Source: Levilinea sp. (GTDB taxonomy: Bacteria; Chloroflexota; Anaerolineae; Anaerolineales; Anaerolineaceae). From it: a stretch of 49,770 bases of DNA. Where the stretch lies: NCBI GenBank assembly GCA_029975215.1, contig JARKPO010000040.1:1-49770 (forward strand), in the 5' to 3' direction. Position 1 is the first letter of the stretch; each line of letters opens with the position of its first letter. Shown here in pieces: positions 1-9,089 of this stretch. The translations under genes and the position numbers were made by a program. The notes beneath the pieces are model-generated. The model saw only the letters and a program-made list of their open reading frames with translations. It was not told the origin of the DNA and made no database searches.

Positions 1-98
1 ATATCGATAAGCTTATGCCGCCTTCCGGCTTTTCGGCGTTGATCCGGTAGTTGAGTAAAGTATGCGTTGAGATTGTTTGTCATTCCTTCGGTATTCAT
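1..98 (-). CDS. ISAs1-like transposase, N-terminal fragment (runs off window)
   Basis: Reading leftward from an ATG at 98, the frame stays open to the window edge for 32 codons. The peptide contains LPDQRRKAGRRHKL, which resembles the LPDPR..xRRHPLxDI start of ISAs1-family (DDE) transposases. A GAGGAG ribosome binding site lies just upstream (about 104-110). Only the N-terminus is visible, so neither catalytic residues nor intactness can be judged. The family is inferred from the short motif. Confidence 0.6.
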   Translation of the reverse strand, partial: MNTEGMTNNLNAYFTQLPDQRRKAGRRHKLID

Positions 99-157
99 TG
101 GGCTCCTCGTGGTTTCTTTGAGGATACCCGATTTCTCTAGAATGCGATTGCCCTAAC
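1..157 (-). mobile_element. End of an ISAs1-like insertion sequence
   Basis: This is the 5' end of the transposase gene plus about 60 bases of leader. ISAs1-type elements usually end in a GGGCAATCGCA-like inverted repeat. The minus strand around 142-157 reads TAGGGCAATCGC, so the boundary is placed near 157. The partner inverted repeat is outside the window and the target duplication cannot be checked. Confidence 0.4.
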
Positions 158-193
158 CGGAATCGCCTGCGGGAGGCTCGAGGACTTCTGTTG

Positions 194-199
194 TACAAT
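194..199 (+). promoter_or_regulatory. -10 box for a probable leaderless kinase mRNA
   Basis: TACAAT at 194-199 is followed by exactly six bases and then ATG at 206. That spacing would put the first transcribed base on the start codon. No convincing -35 box sits 16-18 bp upstream. The only Shine-Dalgarno-like bases (GAGG at 200-203) are too close to the ATG to act as a ribosome binding site. Confidence 0.4.
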
Positions 200-205
200 G
201 AGGAT

Positions 206-2410
206 ATGTTGGCTTCGCAACCGCAAGACACGCAAACCCGCGCCCGGCGCAGTCTTCGGCCGTTGGCGGCTGTCTTTGGGCTGCTCTACGCCGCCTGGCT
301 GCTGTGGGGGCGGACCGAGCCGTGGGAACGGGTGTGGATGGGGGGGGTGACATTGCTGTTCGCCGCCTTGCTCAGCGCTGTGCTGACCACACGCGCCGCC
401 CGCCGGGTGGGGCCAGGTCGGCTGCGCCAGGCCTGGGGTTGGATGTCGGCGGGACTGTGGGCCTGGGCCGTGGAGGATGCCGTTCGCCTGGCGGCGCAGG
501 CTCTGGCGGCGGATGCCACGCTGCGCCTGAGCGCCCTGGAATACCTGTACATTCCCGGCGCATTGGCCGTGTGGGTGGGGCTGCTGCGCTTTCCGCGCCA
601 GCCGCGCCCGCTGCTGGGGCGGCTGGGGCTGTTGTTTGACCTGACCCTGGTGTCCACCGGTGCGGTGACGCTGGCGTGGCTGTGGGCGCTGCAGCCGGTG
701 GTAGATGCGCAGGCCAGCGCGGGGGCCAGCGGGCTGGTGCTGCTGCCGTTGGGCATGGACCTGCTGACCCTGCTGCTTTTGCTCAGCCTGTTTTTACTGT
801 CTGATCCGCGCAGTCTGCCCGCTCCGTTGGGTTGGGTGGGGCTGGGACTGCTGGCTTATTTATTTTCTGACCTGGCCTACACCACCCTATTGACCGGGCC
901 GGGTTACCAGAGCGGCACGTTGTTGGACCTGGGCTGGGTGATTGGCGACGGGCTTTTGGCCTGGGCAGCTCTGCAGGCCCCTGTGGCGCAGATGAACGCC
1001 GAGCCGCCGCCCGCCGGAAGGGTGCGGCGCTGGGTAGTGCGCTTACAGGGGCTGCTGCCGCTGCTGACCGTGGTGGTGGTGGGCTGGTACAGCCTGGTGG
1101 AATGGCAGCTGTGGGGGCGCTTTAACCCCACCGCCCTGTGGGTGACGTTGATTTTGGGCCTGGGCCTGATCGCTCGCCAGGGGGTTTTGACTGGCGAGGT
1201 GGAGATGCAGCAGTACGCCAATCTGGTGAATTCGGTGGCAGAGCCGACCTTCGTGTGCGATTCGCGCGGGCGGCTGCGGCTGGTAAACCCGGCTTTGCTG
1301 GAGGCGGCGGGCTACACCCATGCCAACGACCTGCTGGGGCGGCCTTTGCAGCAGCTGGTGCATCCGGCTGAGGGCACCTTTGCCTGGATCGCCGCGGGGC
1401 TGAAGGGCGGCTGGCGGGGCGAAATCCATTTACGGCGGCGCGACGGCCAGATCCTGCCGGTTTCTCTGGCGCTGCGCCCCATCTTACCGGCGCGCTGGGG
1501 ACGGTTGGCGCTGGCGGGCACGGCCCACGACCTGAGCCTGCAAAAACGTCAGCAGGCCGCATTGCAGCAGGCCTATGAGCAAATCGCCGCGGACCGGGCT
1601 GAACTGGAACAGCTCAATGCTCAGTTGGAAGTGCGCGTGGCTGAGAAAACCGCCGATCTGACCCAGGCCCTGGAGCAATTGGAGGCGCAGAACCGCGCCT
1701 TGCAGCAGTTGGATGAGCTGAAAACCGAGTTCGTTTCCCTGGTGTCGCACGAGCTGCGCGCGCCGCTGACCAACATCAGCGGGGGGATTGAGCTGCTCTT
1801 GGGCGGCAGCTACCGCCTGCCGGTGCGCGCGCGCGGGAATCTGACCCTGGTACAGGCCGAAATTCAACGCCTGAGCCGCTTTGTAGAGACCATCCTCGAT
1901 CTTTCGGCTCTGGATGCCGGACGGCTGCCGCTTTACCCGGCGCCGCTGCTGCTGGCGGCGGCGGTGGAGCCCTTGCGCCAGCAATTCATGGCCCATGCCC
2001 AGGCCCAGCGGCTGCATTGGGACATTCCGGCGGATCTGCCGCCGGTGTTGGCGGATGAGCAGGCCCTCAACAGCGCGCTCTTTCATTTGCTCGATAACGC
2101 CTTCAAGTACACCCCCAGCGGTGAAATTTGGGCGCGGGCGCGGGCTGAGGGACAGATGGTGCGCATGGAGGTGTGCGACCAGGGGCCGGGCCTGGATGAG
2201 GGGCAGATCCCGCTGCTGTTTGAACGTTTTTACCGCTCCAACGCAGGCGATTCACAGACAGTGTACGGGCACGGATTGGGGCTGTATATTGTGCGGCGGC
2301 TGGTGGAGGCGATGGGCGGGCAGGTGGGGGCCGAAAACCGCCCGGAGGGCGGGGCTTGTTTCTGGTTCTGCCTGCCGCGTTTGGAAGAGCGAGGGGAACA
2401 TGCGCTATAA
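206..2410 (+). CDS. Membrane PAS sensor histidine kinase
   Basis: The sensor half of a two-component system; it autophosphorylates on histidine and passes phosphate to the regulator encoded next. Residues about 20-330 are a run of hydrophobic, Leu/Trp-rich membrane segments. A PAS domain follows (about 335-440), then a coiled coil (about 445-500), then HisKA with the phospho-acceptor in SHELRAPLT (His515, counting from ATG 206). The HATPase has an N box (DNAFKYTP), a G1 box (DQGPGLD) and a G2 box (GHGLGLYIV). A TTG at 191 would add five residues; ATG 206 is preferred because it fits the -10 box. The stop lies inside the next gene, an 11-base overlap that indicates translational coupling. The stimulus is unknown. 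Confidence 0.9.
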   Translation: MLASQPQDTQTRARRSLRPLAAVFGLLYAAWLLWGRTEPWERVWMGGVTLLFAALLSAVLTTRAARRVGPGRLRQAWGWMSAGLWAWAVEDAVRLAAQALAADATLRLSALEYLYIPGALAVWVGLLRFPRQPRPLLGRLGLLFDLTLVSTGAVTLAWLWALQPVVDAQASAGASGLVLLPLGMDLLTLLLLLSLFLLSDPRSLPAPLGWVGLGLLAYLFSDLAYTTLLTGPGYQSGTLLDLGWVIGDGLLAWAALQAPVAQMNAEPPPAGRVRRWVVRLQGLLPLLTVVVVGWYSLVEWQLWGRFNPTALWVTLILGLGLIARQGVLTGEVEMQQYANLVNSVAEPTFVCDSRGRLRLVNPALLEAAGYTHANDLLGRPLQQLVHPAEGTFAWIAAGLKGGWRGEIHLRRRDGQILPVSLALRPILPARWGRLALAGTAHDLSLQKRQQAALQQAYEQIAADRAELEQLNAQLEVRVAEKTADLTQALEQLEAQNRALQQLDELKTEFVSLVSHELRAPLTNISGGIELLLGGSYRLPVRARGNLTLVQAEIQRLSRFVETILDLSALDAGRLPLYPAPLLLAAAVEPLRQQFMAHAQAQRLHWDIPADLPPVLADEQALNSALFHLLDNAFKYTPSGEIWARARAEGQMVRMEVCDQGPGLDEGQIPLLFERFYRSNAGDSQTVYGHGLGLYIVRRLVEAMGGQVGAENRPEGGACFWFCLPRLEERGEHAL

Positions 2411-3086
2411 GATCCTGCTGGTGGACGACGACAGCACCTTGCGCCGTTTTGTGGGCGAATTTTTGCAAAATGAGAATTTTGACGTGCTTTCGGCAGGCAG
2501 CGGGCCCGAAGCCCTGCGGCTGGCCTACCGCGAACATCCCCACCTGGTGGTGCTGGACGTGATGATGCCCGGCATGGACGGCTGGGAGGTGACGGTGCGC
2601 CTGCGCGAGATGGCGGACGTGCCCATCATCCTGCTGACGGGCAAGACCACCGAGGCCGATAAGCTGCGCGGCTTCCGGCTGGGGGTGGATGATTATATGA
2701 CCAAGCCGTTCTCTTTTGCCGAGCTGACCGCGCGTATTCAGGCGGTGTTAAACCGGGCGGCACGCCGTGCTGGAACAGCGCACCATGTGCTGCCGGTGGG
2801 CGAGCTGAGCCTGGATTTCGACCGGCGCGAGGTGCGGCGCGGGGATCAGGTCATTGCCCTGACGCCCACTGAATTCCGCCTGCTGGAGGTGCTGGCCCAG
2901 ACCCCGGGCAGCGCGGTGTCTGAAGAAAAGCTGTCTGAGGTGGTGTGGGGGGCTAGCCGCAGCGAGGATTCCACCGCCGTGCGGCGCTACATCTGGCTGC
3001 TGCGGCAGAAGATCGAGGCCGACCCTTCGCAGCCGCGCTACGTCATCACCGTGCGCGGGTTTGGCTACCGCCTGGATACGGATTGA
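2400..3086 (+). CDS. OmpR/PhoB-family response regulator
   Basis: A 228-residue DNA-binding regulator, the partner of the preceding kinase. The receiver domain (1-118) has the acidic triad D9-D10-D11, the phospho-acceptor D53 in LDVMMPGMDGWE, T80 and K102 (YMTKPFS). A winged-helix effector domain (about 130-225) contains the family signature ALTPTEFRLLE and ends in YVITVRGFGYRL. The start is fixed by GAGGGG at 2391-2396 just upstream of ATG 2400. The gene overlaps the kinase by 11 bases. Targets are unknown. Confidence 0.93.
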   Translation: MRYKILLVDDDSTLRRFVGEFLQNENFDVLSAGSGPEALRLAYREHPHLVVLDVMMPGMDGWEVTVRLREMADVPIILLTGKTTEADKLRGFRLGVDDYMTKPFSFAELTARIQAVLNRAARRAGTAHHVLPVGELSLDFDRREVRRGDQVIALTPTEFRLLEVLAQTPGSAVSEEKLSEVVWGASRSEDSTAVRRYIWLLRQKIEADPSQPRYVITVRGFGYRLDTD

Positions 3087-3135
3087 GGGCGGAGCAAGGG
3101 TGTGCACAGGGTGGAAGCGGCCTTGACCGCTGGGG

Positions 3136-3141
3136 TATAAT
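3136..3141 (+). promoter_or_regulatory. -10 box upstream of the acetyltransferase
   Basis: A perfect TATAAT lies in the short gap after the response regulator. With initiation about seven bases downstream, the leader would be roughly 30 bases and would include the GAGGGG ribosome binding site of the gene at 3178. A TTGACC occurs only 7 bp upstream, which is too close to be its -35 box. Confidence 0.45.
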
Positions 3142-3177
3142 GCAGGCCGAATGAAAAATCACCGTGAGGGGTATCTC

Positions 3178-4194
3178 ATGAAATTTGAACTGCACCGCGG
3201 CTTCTCAGAGAGCCTGGACGAAGAATGGACGCGTTTGCTGGATCAGGCAGCTGTGCCCGTGCCGTTTTTGCACCCGGGGTATCTGCGCGGCTGGTGGCAG
3301 ACGCGCGGCGGGGGAGAATGGCCGCCGGAGGCGCAGCTGGCCCTGGTGACGGCGCGGCGGGAGGGTGAGCTGGTGGGGGTGGCGCCCCTGTTTTGGACTC
3401 CCCGCACCGAAGGGGGGGCGGCGCTGATGCTGTTGGGCAGCGTGGAGATTTCAGATTATCTGGATGTCATCGCCCGCCCGCAGGATTTGGCCGAGTTCGT
3501 CCGCGGGCTGCTGGCGGCCCTGCCGGGGCTGGATCTGCCCGCCTGGTCGGCGCTGGATCTCTACAACCTGCTGGATGATTCGCCCAGCCTGGCGCTTTTG
3601 GAATCCGAGGCGGCCGCGGCGGGCTACACCGCGCAGGTGGAACGTTTGCAGCATTCGCCCTTCATCCGCCTGCCCGGCGATTGGGAAACCTACCTGGCGG
3701 GGATTGATAAGAAACAGCGTCACGAGATCCGCCGCAAAATGCGCCGTTTAGAAGAGGCGGGCGTACCCTTCCGCTGGTACACGGCCGATGACCCCGAGCG
3801 GCTGGCGGCTGAGGTGGATGATTTCATGGCCTTGATGTCCCAGGACGCGGAGAAAGCTGCTTTCCTGACCCCTGCCATGCGCCAGCACCTGCACCACACG
3901 GCGCGCTGGGCGCTGGAGGCAGGCTGTCTGCATCTGTCTTTCCTGGAGATCGAGGGTCACAAGGCGGCCGGGTACTTCAGCTTTGATACGTTGAACCGCC
4001 TGTGGGTTTACAATTCCGGCATGGATCCGGCTTTTAACGCCTATTCGCCGGGGTGGGTCATGCTGGGCTATTTGCTGCAGTGGGCCAACGAGCAGGGGCG
4101 GGACGTGTTTGACTTCATGCGTGGCGACGAGGGCTACAAGTACAAGTTTGGGGCGGTGGACCGCTTTGTGATGCGCGTGCGCCTGGAACGCTGA
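3178..4194 (+). CDS. CelD/BcsL-like (FemAB-related) GNAT acetyltransferase
   Basis: A 338-residue cytoplasmic acyltransferase of the Acetyltransf_6 type, with two GNAT-like halves. Family signatures are KKQRHEIRRKMRRLEE (about 175-190), where basic helices meet the acyl donor, and the C-terminal block SPGWVMLGYLL followed by DFMRGDEGYKYKFG. Members transfer acyl or aminoacyl groups to polysaccharide or cell-wall precursors; the substrate here is not known. An upstream in-frame ATG at 3151 exists, but GAGGGG at 3166-3171 supports 3178. The gene stands alone behind its own -10 box. Confidence 0.8.
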   Translation: MKFELHRGFSESLDEEWTRLLDQAAVPVPFLHPGYLRGWWQTRGGGEWPPEAQLALVTARREGELVGVAPLFWTPRTEGGAALMLLGSVEISDYLDVIARPQDLAEFVRGLLAALPGLDLPAWSALDLYNLLDDSPSLALLESEAAAAGYTAQVERLQHSPFIRLPGDWETYLAGIDKKQRHEIRRKMRRLEEAGVPFRWYTADDPERLAAEVDDFMALMSQDAEKAAFLTPAMRQHLHHTARWALEAGCLHLSFLEIEGHKAAGYFSFDTLNRLWVYNSGMDPAFNAYSPGWVMLGYLLQWANEQGRDVFDFMRGDEGYKYKFGAVDRFVMRVRLER

Positions 4195-4229
4195 GCGCGC
4201 CCAGCCCGTCATTTTTTAGAAAGGTCCCA

Positions 4230-4266
4230 GGCCCCCCTTGACAGACGAAAGGGGGGCCTGTATACT
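4230..4266 (+). promoter_or_regulatory. Consensus sigma-70 promoter set in a GC-rich hairpin
   Basis: TTGACA (4238-4243) is separated by exactly 17 bp from TATACT (4261-4266). The -35 box sits in the loop of an inverted repeat (CAGGCCCCCC / GGGGGGCCTG, about 4229-4260). The hairpin may also end transcription of the acetyltransferase gene, although no T-run follows it. Confidence 0.85.
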
Positions 4267-4270
4267 TGCC

Positions 4271-4296
4271 AATATATGAACAACTGCTCATATATT
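4271..4296 (+). promoter_or_regulatory. CadC/ArsR-type operator
   Basis: A perfect inverted repeat, AATATATGA / TCATATATT, with an 8-base spacer. It starts five bases after the -10 box and so covers the expected transcription start. AT-rich dyads at this position are typical binding sites of ArsR/SmtB/CadC repressors, which fits the repressor gene starting 14 bases downstream. Confidence 0.8.
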
Positions 4297-4309
4297 CAAG
4301 GATGAACCC

Positions 4310-4699
4310 ATGAATTCCACTCTAGCCCGTTGTGAAGAAAACGTGATCCATGAAGAACAGGTGCAGGCCGCCCAGGCCAACCTGATTTCCGGCCTGGACG
4401 CCACCTACCTGTCGGCGGTGTTCCAGGCTTTGTCGGACCCCACCCGGCTGCGGCTGATTTCAGCTCTGAGCGGCGGGGAGCTGTGCGTGTGCGATTTAGC
4501 GGCGGTGTTGGGCATGACCCAGAGCGCCGTGTCGCACCAGTTGCGCCTGCTGCGCAATTTGCAGGTGGTGCGGCACCGCAAATCCGGGCGGATTGTGTAT
4601 TACGCCCTGGAAGATGAGCATGTGCGTCTGCTCTTCCAGATGGGTCTGGAACACATCCGCCACCCCAAAGCAGAAGAAACCGAAGGGGGTGCGGCATGA
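4310..4699 (+). CDS. CadC-like ArsR-family metal-sensing repressor
   Basis: A 129-residue winged-helix repressor expected to leave DNA when it binds Cd/Pb/Zn. The CadC-type alpha-3 metal motif ELCVCDL supplies Cys59 and Cys61, and an N-terminal Cys8 could complete the thiolate site as in CadC. The recognition helix region is MTQSAVSHQLRLLR. The C-terminus has YALEDEHVRLLF, like CadC's YSLGDEHIRQI. The gene lies directly under the operator at 4271-4296, so autoregulation is expected. It overlaps the transporter gene by four bases (ATGA). Confidence 0.88.
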   Translation: MNSTLARCEENVIHEEQVQAAQANLISGLDATYLSAVFQALSDPTRLRLISALSGGELCVCDLAAVLGMTQSAVSHQLRLLRNLQVVRHRKSGRIVYYALEDEHVRLLFQMGLEHIRHPKAEETEGGAA

Positions 4700-6864
4700 G
4701 CAAACAGACTTTTCAGATCACCGGTCTGCACTGCGCCGACTGCGTGACGACCGTGGAAAATGGGGTGCGGCAGGTGCCGGGTGTGCGCGAGGTGAGGCTC
4801 AATTTTGCCGACCAGACCCTGAGCGTGGAAGGCGATGCCGAGGCGCAGGCCGTGACGGCGCGCGTGACGGCTTTGGGTTACGGCGTGCAGGCCGAGCCGA
4901 CCCCCGCTGCGGTGGGGCGCATGGGGTTGGCGGCCTTTTTGCTTTCCAGCCCGGTCACGCGCCTGGCGTTGGTGGGCGGGGGGCTGCTGCTGGCGGGCTG
5001 GCTGTTGGGCACGGCCGGGGCGCCGCGCGCCCTGACGGTGGTTTTGCAGATCGCAGCGCTGGGGCTGGCGGGTTGGCCGGTGGCGCGCAGCGGCGTGGTC
5101 AACCTGGTGGTCAACCGCGATTTTAACATCAACCTGCTGACCACCCTGGCGGCGCTGGGGGCGGTGTGGATTGGCGAGTTGGGCGAAGCCGCCACGCTGA
5201 TTTTCCTGTTTGCCATCTCGGAGGCCCTGGAGGAATACAACACCGACCGGGCCCGCCGCGTTTTGGGTGAGCTGAGCCAGCTGGCCCCGGATACGGCCCT
5301 GCGCCTGATTGGGACGGAGACCGAAAAAGTGCCCGCGGCGGCCCTGCAGCCGGGGGAGCGGGTGCTGGTGCAGCCGGGCGAGCGCATCCCCGCGGATGGG
5401 GTGGTGGCGCTGGGCGAAAGCGAAGTCAACCAGGCGCCCATCACCGGCGAGAGCCGCCTGGTGGAAAAGCGCGCGGGCGACGAGGTATTTGCTGGTACGC
5501 TGAACGGCAGCGGCGCGCTGCATGTGCAGGTCAGCCGCACGGCGGGCGAATCGACCCTCAGCCGCATCGTCAAGATGGTCAGCGATGCTCAAGCTCTGCG
5601 TGCGCCCAGCCAGCGCATGGTGGACCGCTTTGCGCGGGTGTACACCCCGGCGGTGACGGTTTTGGCGCTGCTGGTGGCGGCGCTGCCGCCCTTGCTGTGG
5701 GGCGCGCCTTTCTTTGATCTGGCCGACGGCACGCGCGGCTGGCTGTACCGCGCCCTGACCCTGCTGGTCATCTCCTGCCCGTGCGCGTTGGTGATCAGCA
5801 CACCGGTGACGGTCCTTTCCGCGCTCAGCGCGGCGGCGCGACGCGGGGTGCTGGTGAAGGGCGGGGCCTTCCTGGAAGCCCTGGCGCAGGTGCGCCTGTT
5901 TGCCTTTGACAAGACCGGCACGCTGACCTATGGGCGGCCGCAGGTGACGCAGGCGCGGGCTGTGGATTGCGAAGGATCGGCGGACTGCGCCCGCTGCGGC
6001 GAAGTGCTGGCTTTGGCCTGCGCCCTGGAGCGCTCCAGTGCGCACCCCTTGGCCCAGGCGGTGGTGGCGGCGGCCGAAACGCGCGGATTGGCGCAGGCTT
6101 ACGCCGCGGCCGAGGGGGTCACGGCCATGGCGGGCATGGGTCTGCGCGGGCAGGTGAATGGGGCCACAGCCGTCATCGGCAGCCACCGCCTGTTCGATGC
6201 GCATTATCCGCACCCGGCCGCGCTGTGCGATTGGGTGCTTTCGGCGGAGACCGCCGGAGAAACCGCCATGTTGGTTAGCGACGGGCAGGCGGTGCGCGGG
6301 GTGATCACCGCCAGCGACCAGATTCGCCCGGAGGCGGCTGATGTGGCGGCGGCCCTGCACGCCCTGGGGCTGCACACAGCGGTGCTGACCGGCGACAACC
6401 CTGCGGCGGCTCAGCGCAGCGCTCAGGCGGCGGGGATTGAAACTGTGCGCGCCGGGCTGCTGCCGGAGGAAAAGTTGGAGGCGCTGCGCGAACTGCAGGC
6501 GTCTTTTGGCCCGGCGGCCATGGTGGGGGACGGCATCAACGACACCCCGGCGTTGGCAGCGGCCAGTGTGGGCGTGGCGATGGGCGGGGCGGGCAGCGCC
6601 CAGGCCCTGGAAACGGCGGATATCGTGCTGATGGCCGATTCGCTGGAGCAGCTGCCCTTTGTCACCCGCCTGGCCCATTTCACCCTGCGACTCATTCGCC
6701 AGAACATCGCTTTTTCGCTGCTGACCAAGCTGGGCCTGATGGGGGTGGCACTGCTGGGGTGGGCGCCTATGTGGCTGGCGGTGGTGGGCGATATGGGCAT
6801 TTCGCTGGCGGTGACCGCCAACGGCATGCGCGCGGCGCGCTTTGAGAGCCAAAAGTCTGTATAA
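4696..6864 (+). CDS. Heavy-metal P1B-type ATPase (Zn/Cd/Pb efflux)
   Basis: A 722-residue inner-membrane pump driven by ATP. The N-terminal metal-binding domain has GLHCADC (Cys13, Cys16). Membrane helices precede the actuator motif TGES. The transmembrane metal site is CPC (Cys361-Pro-Cys363), the phosphorylated aspartate is D405 in DKTGTLT, the nucleotide domain has the SSAHP His-Pro pair, and the hinge motif GDGINDTPAL follows. CPC together with a CadC-like repressor points to Zn/Cd/Pb rather than copper. Translation is coupled to the repressor by a four-base overlap. Nothing essential appears missing. Confidence 0.9.
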   Translation: MSKQTFQITGLHCADCVTTVENGVRQVPGVREVRLNFADQTLSVEGDAEAQAVTARVTALGYGVQAEPTPAAVGRMGLAAFLLSSPVTRLALVGGGLLLAGWLLGTAGAPRALTVVLQIAALGLAGWPVARSGVVNLVVNRDFNINLLTTLAALGAVWIGELGEAATLIFLFAISEALEEYNTDRARRVLGELSQLAPDTALRLIGTETEKVPAAALQPGERVLVQPGERIPADGVVALGESEVNQAPITGESRLVEKRAGDEVFAGTLNGSGALHVQVSRTAGESTLSRIVKMVSDAQALRAPSQRMVDRFARVYTPAVTVLALLVAALPPLLWGAPFFDLADGTRGWLYRALTLLVISCPCALVISTPVTVLSALSAAARRGVLVKGGAFLEALAQVRLFAFDKTGTLTYGRPQVTQARAVDCEGSADCARCGEVLALACALERSSAHPLAQAVVAAAETRGLAQAYAAAEGVTAMAGMGLRGQVNGATAVIGSHRLFDAHYPHPAALCDWVLSAETAGETAMLVSDGQAVRGVITASDQIRPEAADVAAALHALGLHTAVLTGDNPAAAQRSAQAAGIETVRAGLLPEEKLEALRELQASFGPAAMVGDGINDTPALAAASVGVAMGGAGSAQALETADIVLMADSLEQLPFVTRLAHFTLRLIRQNIAFSLLTKLGLMGVALLGWAPMWLAVVGDMGISLAVTANGMRAARFESQKSV

Positions 6865-6865
6865 T
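6860..6865 (+). promoter_or_regulatory. -10 box for the UPF0173 hydrolase gene
   Basis: TATAAT overlaps the stop codon of the ATPase gene. It lies 30 bp before ATG 6896 and ahead of the GGAGG ribosome binding site at 6883-6887. No good -35 box is seen. Confidence 0.4.
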
Positions 6866-6895
6866 GAGGGTAGACTGCACACGGAGGATAAAGCC

Positions 6896-7585
6896 ATGCA
6901 AGATGTGTTAACCTGGTACGGACATGCGGCTTGGGGACTGAAAACCAGCGGCTACACCGTTCTGGTGGACCCCTTTTTCAGCGGCAACCCCGCGGCAACT
7001 CTGCAAGCCTCACAGGCTCAGGCCGATTTTATCCTGGTGACCCACGGCCACGGCGACCATGTGGGAGACAGCGTGCAGATCGCTGAACGCACCGGGGCGC
7101 TGGTGATCAGTAACGCCGAAATTGCCGGGTGGATGCGCAAGCAGGGGGTGGAGAACACCCACGCGCAGCACCTGGGCGGGGGCTATCACCATCCCTTTGG
7201 CTATCTCAAACTGACCTTTGCTCTGCACGGTTCGGCCCTGCCCGACGGCAGCAACGGCGGCAACCCGGCCGGCCTGCTCATCACCACCCTGAGCGGGAAG
7301 AAGATTTACCTGGCGGGCGACACGGGCCTGTTTGGGGATATGGCTTTGATCGGCGAGGAAGGCCTGGACGTGGCCGTGCTGCCCATCGGCGACAACTTCA
7401 CCATGGGGCCGGAGGACGCCCTGCGCGCCGTGCGGCTGCTGCGGCCCAAGATAGTCATCCCCATGCACTACAGTACCTGGGGGGTGATTCAGCAGGACGC
7501 GGCGGCCTGGGTGGAGCGCGTGAACCGCGAGACCAGCGTGCACGCGCTGCTGCTTCAGCCGGGGGAGAGCTATACCCTGTTGTAA
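6896..7585 (+). CDS. UPF0173 metallo-beta-lactamase-fold hydrolase
   Basis: A 229-residue cytoplasmic metal-dependent hydrolase of the UPF0173 family; the natural substrate is unknown. The metal motif THGHGDHVGD lies at about residues 49-58. Further ligands are expected in LAGDTG (about 141-146) and PMHYSTW (about 191-197). The length is that of the family. The start is set by GGAGG at 6883-6887, nine bases upstream; an in-frame start at 6842 would overlap the ATPase and lacks a site. A terminator follows, so the gene is probably monocistronic. Confidence 0.85.
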   Translation: MQDVLTWYGHAAWGLKTSGYTVLVDPFFSGNPAATLQASQAQADFILVTHGHGDHVGDSVQIAERTGALVISNAEIAGWMRKQGVENTHAQHLGGGYHHPFGYLKLTFALHGSALPDGSNGGNPAGLLITTLSGKKIYLAGDTGLFGDMALIGEEGLDVAVLPIGDNFTMGPEDALRAVRLLRPKIVIPMHYSTWGVIQQDAAAWVERVNRETSVHALLLQPGESYTLL

Positions 7586-7608
7586 AGACACTTTTCAGCG
7601 CACAACTC

Positions 7609-7635
7609 AGCGGGCCGCGAGGCCCGCTTTTGTTT
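7609..7635 (+). terminator. Rho-independent terminator after the UPF0173 gene
   Basis: The stem AGCGGGCC / GGCCCGCT has a GCGA loop and is followed at once by TTTGTTT. It separates the hydrolase from the mevalonate operon. Confidence 0.9.
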
Positions 7636-7647
7636 GGATCAGTGCAC

Positions 7648-7679
7648 AATGTACAAGCTTTTCACAAATATTGTACAAG
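7648..7679 (+). promoter_or_regulatory. Paired TGTACAAG sites upstream of HMG-CoA reductase
   Basis: AATGTACAAG (7648-7657) and ATTGTACAAG (7670-7679) are near-identical direct repeats starting exactly 22 bp apart, about two helical turns. They lie between the terminator and the HMG-CoA reductase gene. The arrangement suggests two regulator dimers on one face of the DNA. The binding protein is unknown. Confidence 0.4.
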
Positions 7680-7755
7680 GTGGTTGAGTCTGATAGTTTT
7701 TGCCAGTGAAACGTGATAAGATTTTTCATAGATGCTGCGGGAGGAGTGTGGACGG

Positions 7756-9051
<1,296 letters not shown>

Positions 9052-9089
9052 ACGCTGGCTGGACACAGGCATCTACAAGGAGCGAAGTG

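Noticed and set aside
191..205. TTG start for the histidine kinase at 191
   Set aside because: No ribosome binding site, and the TTG overlaps the -10 box fitted to ATG 206.
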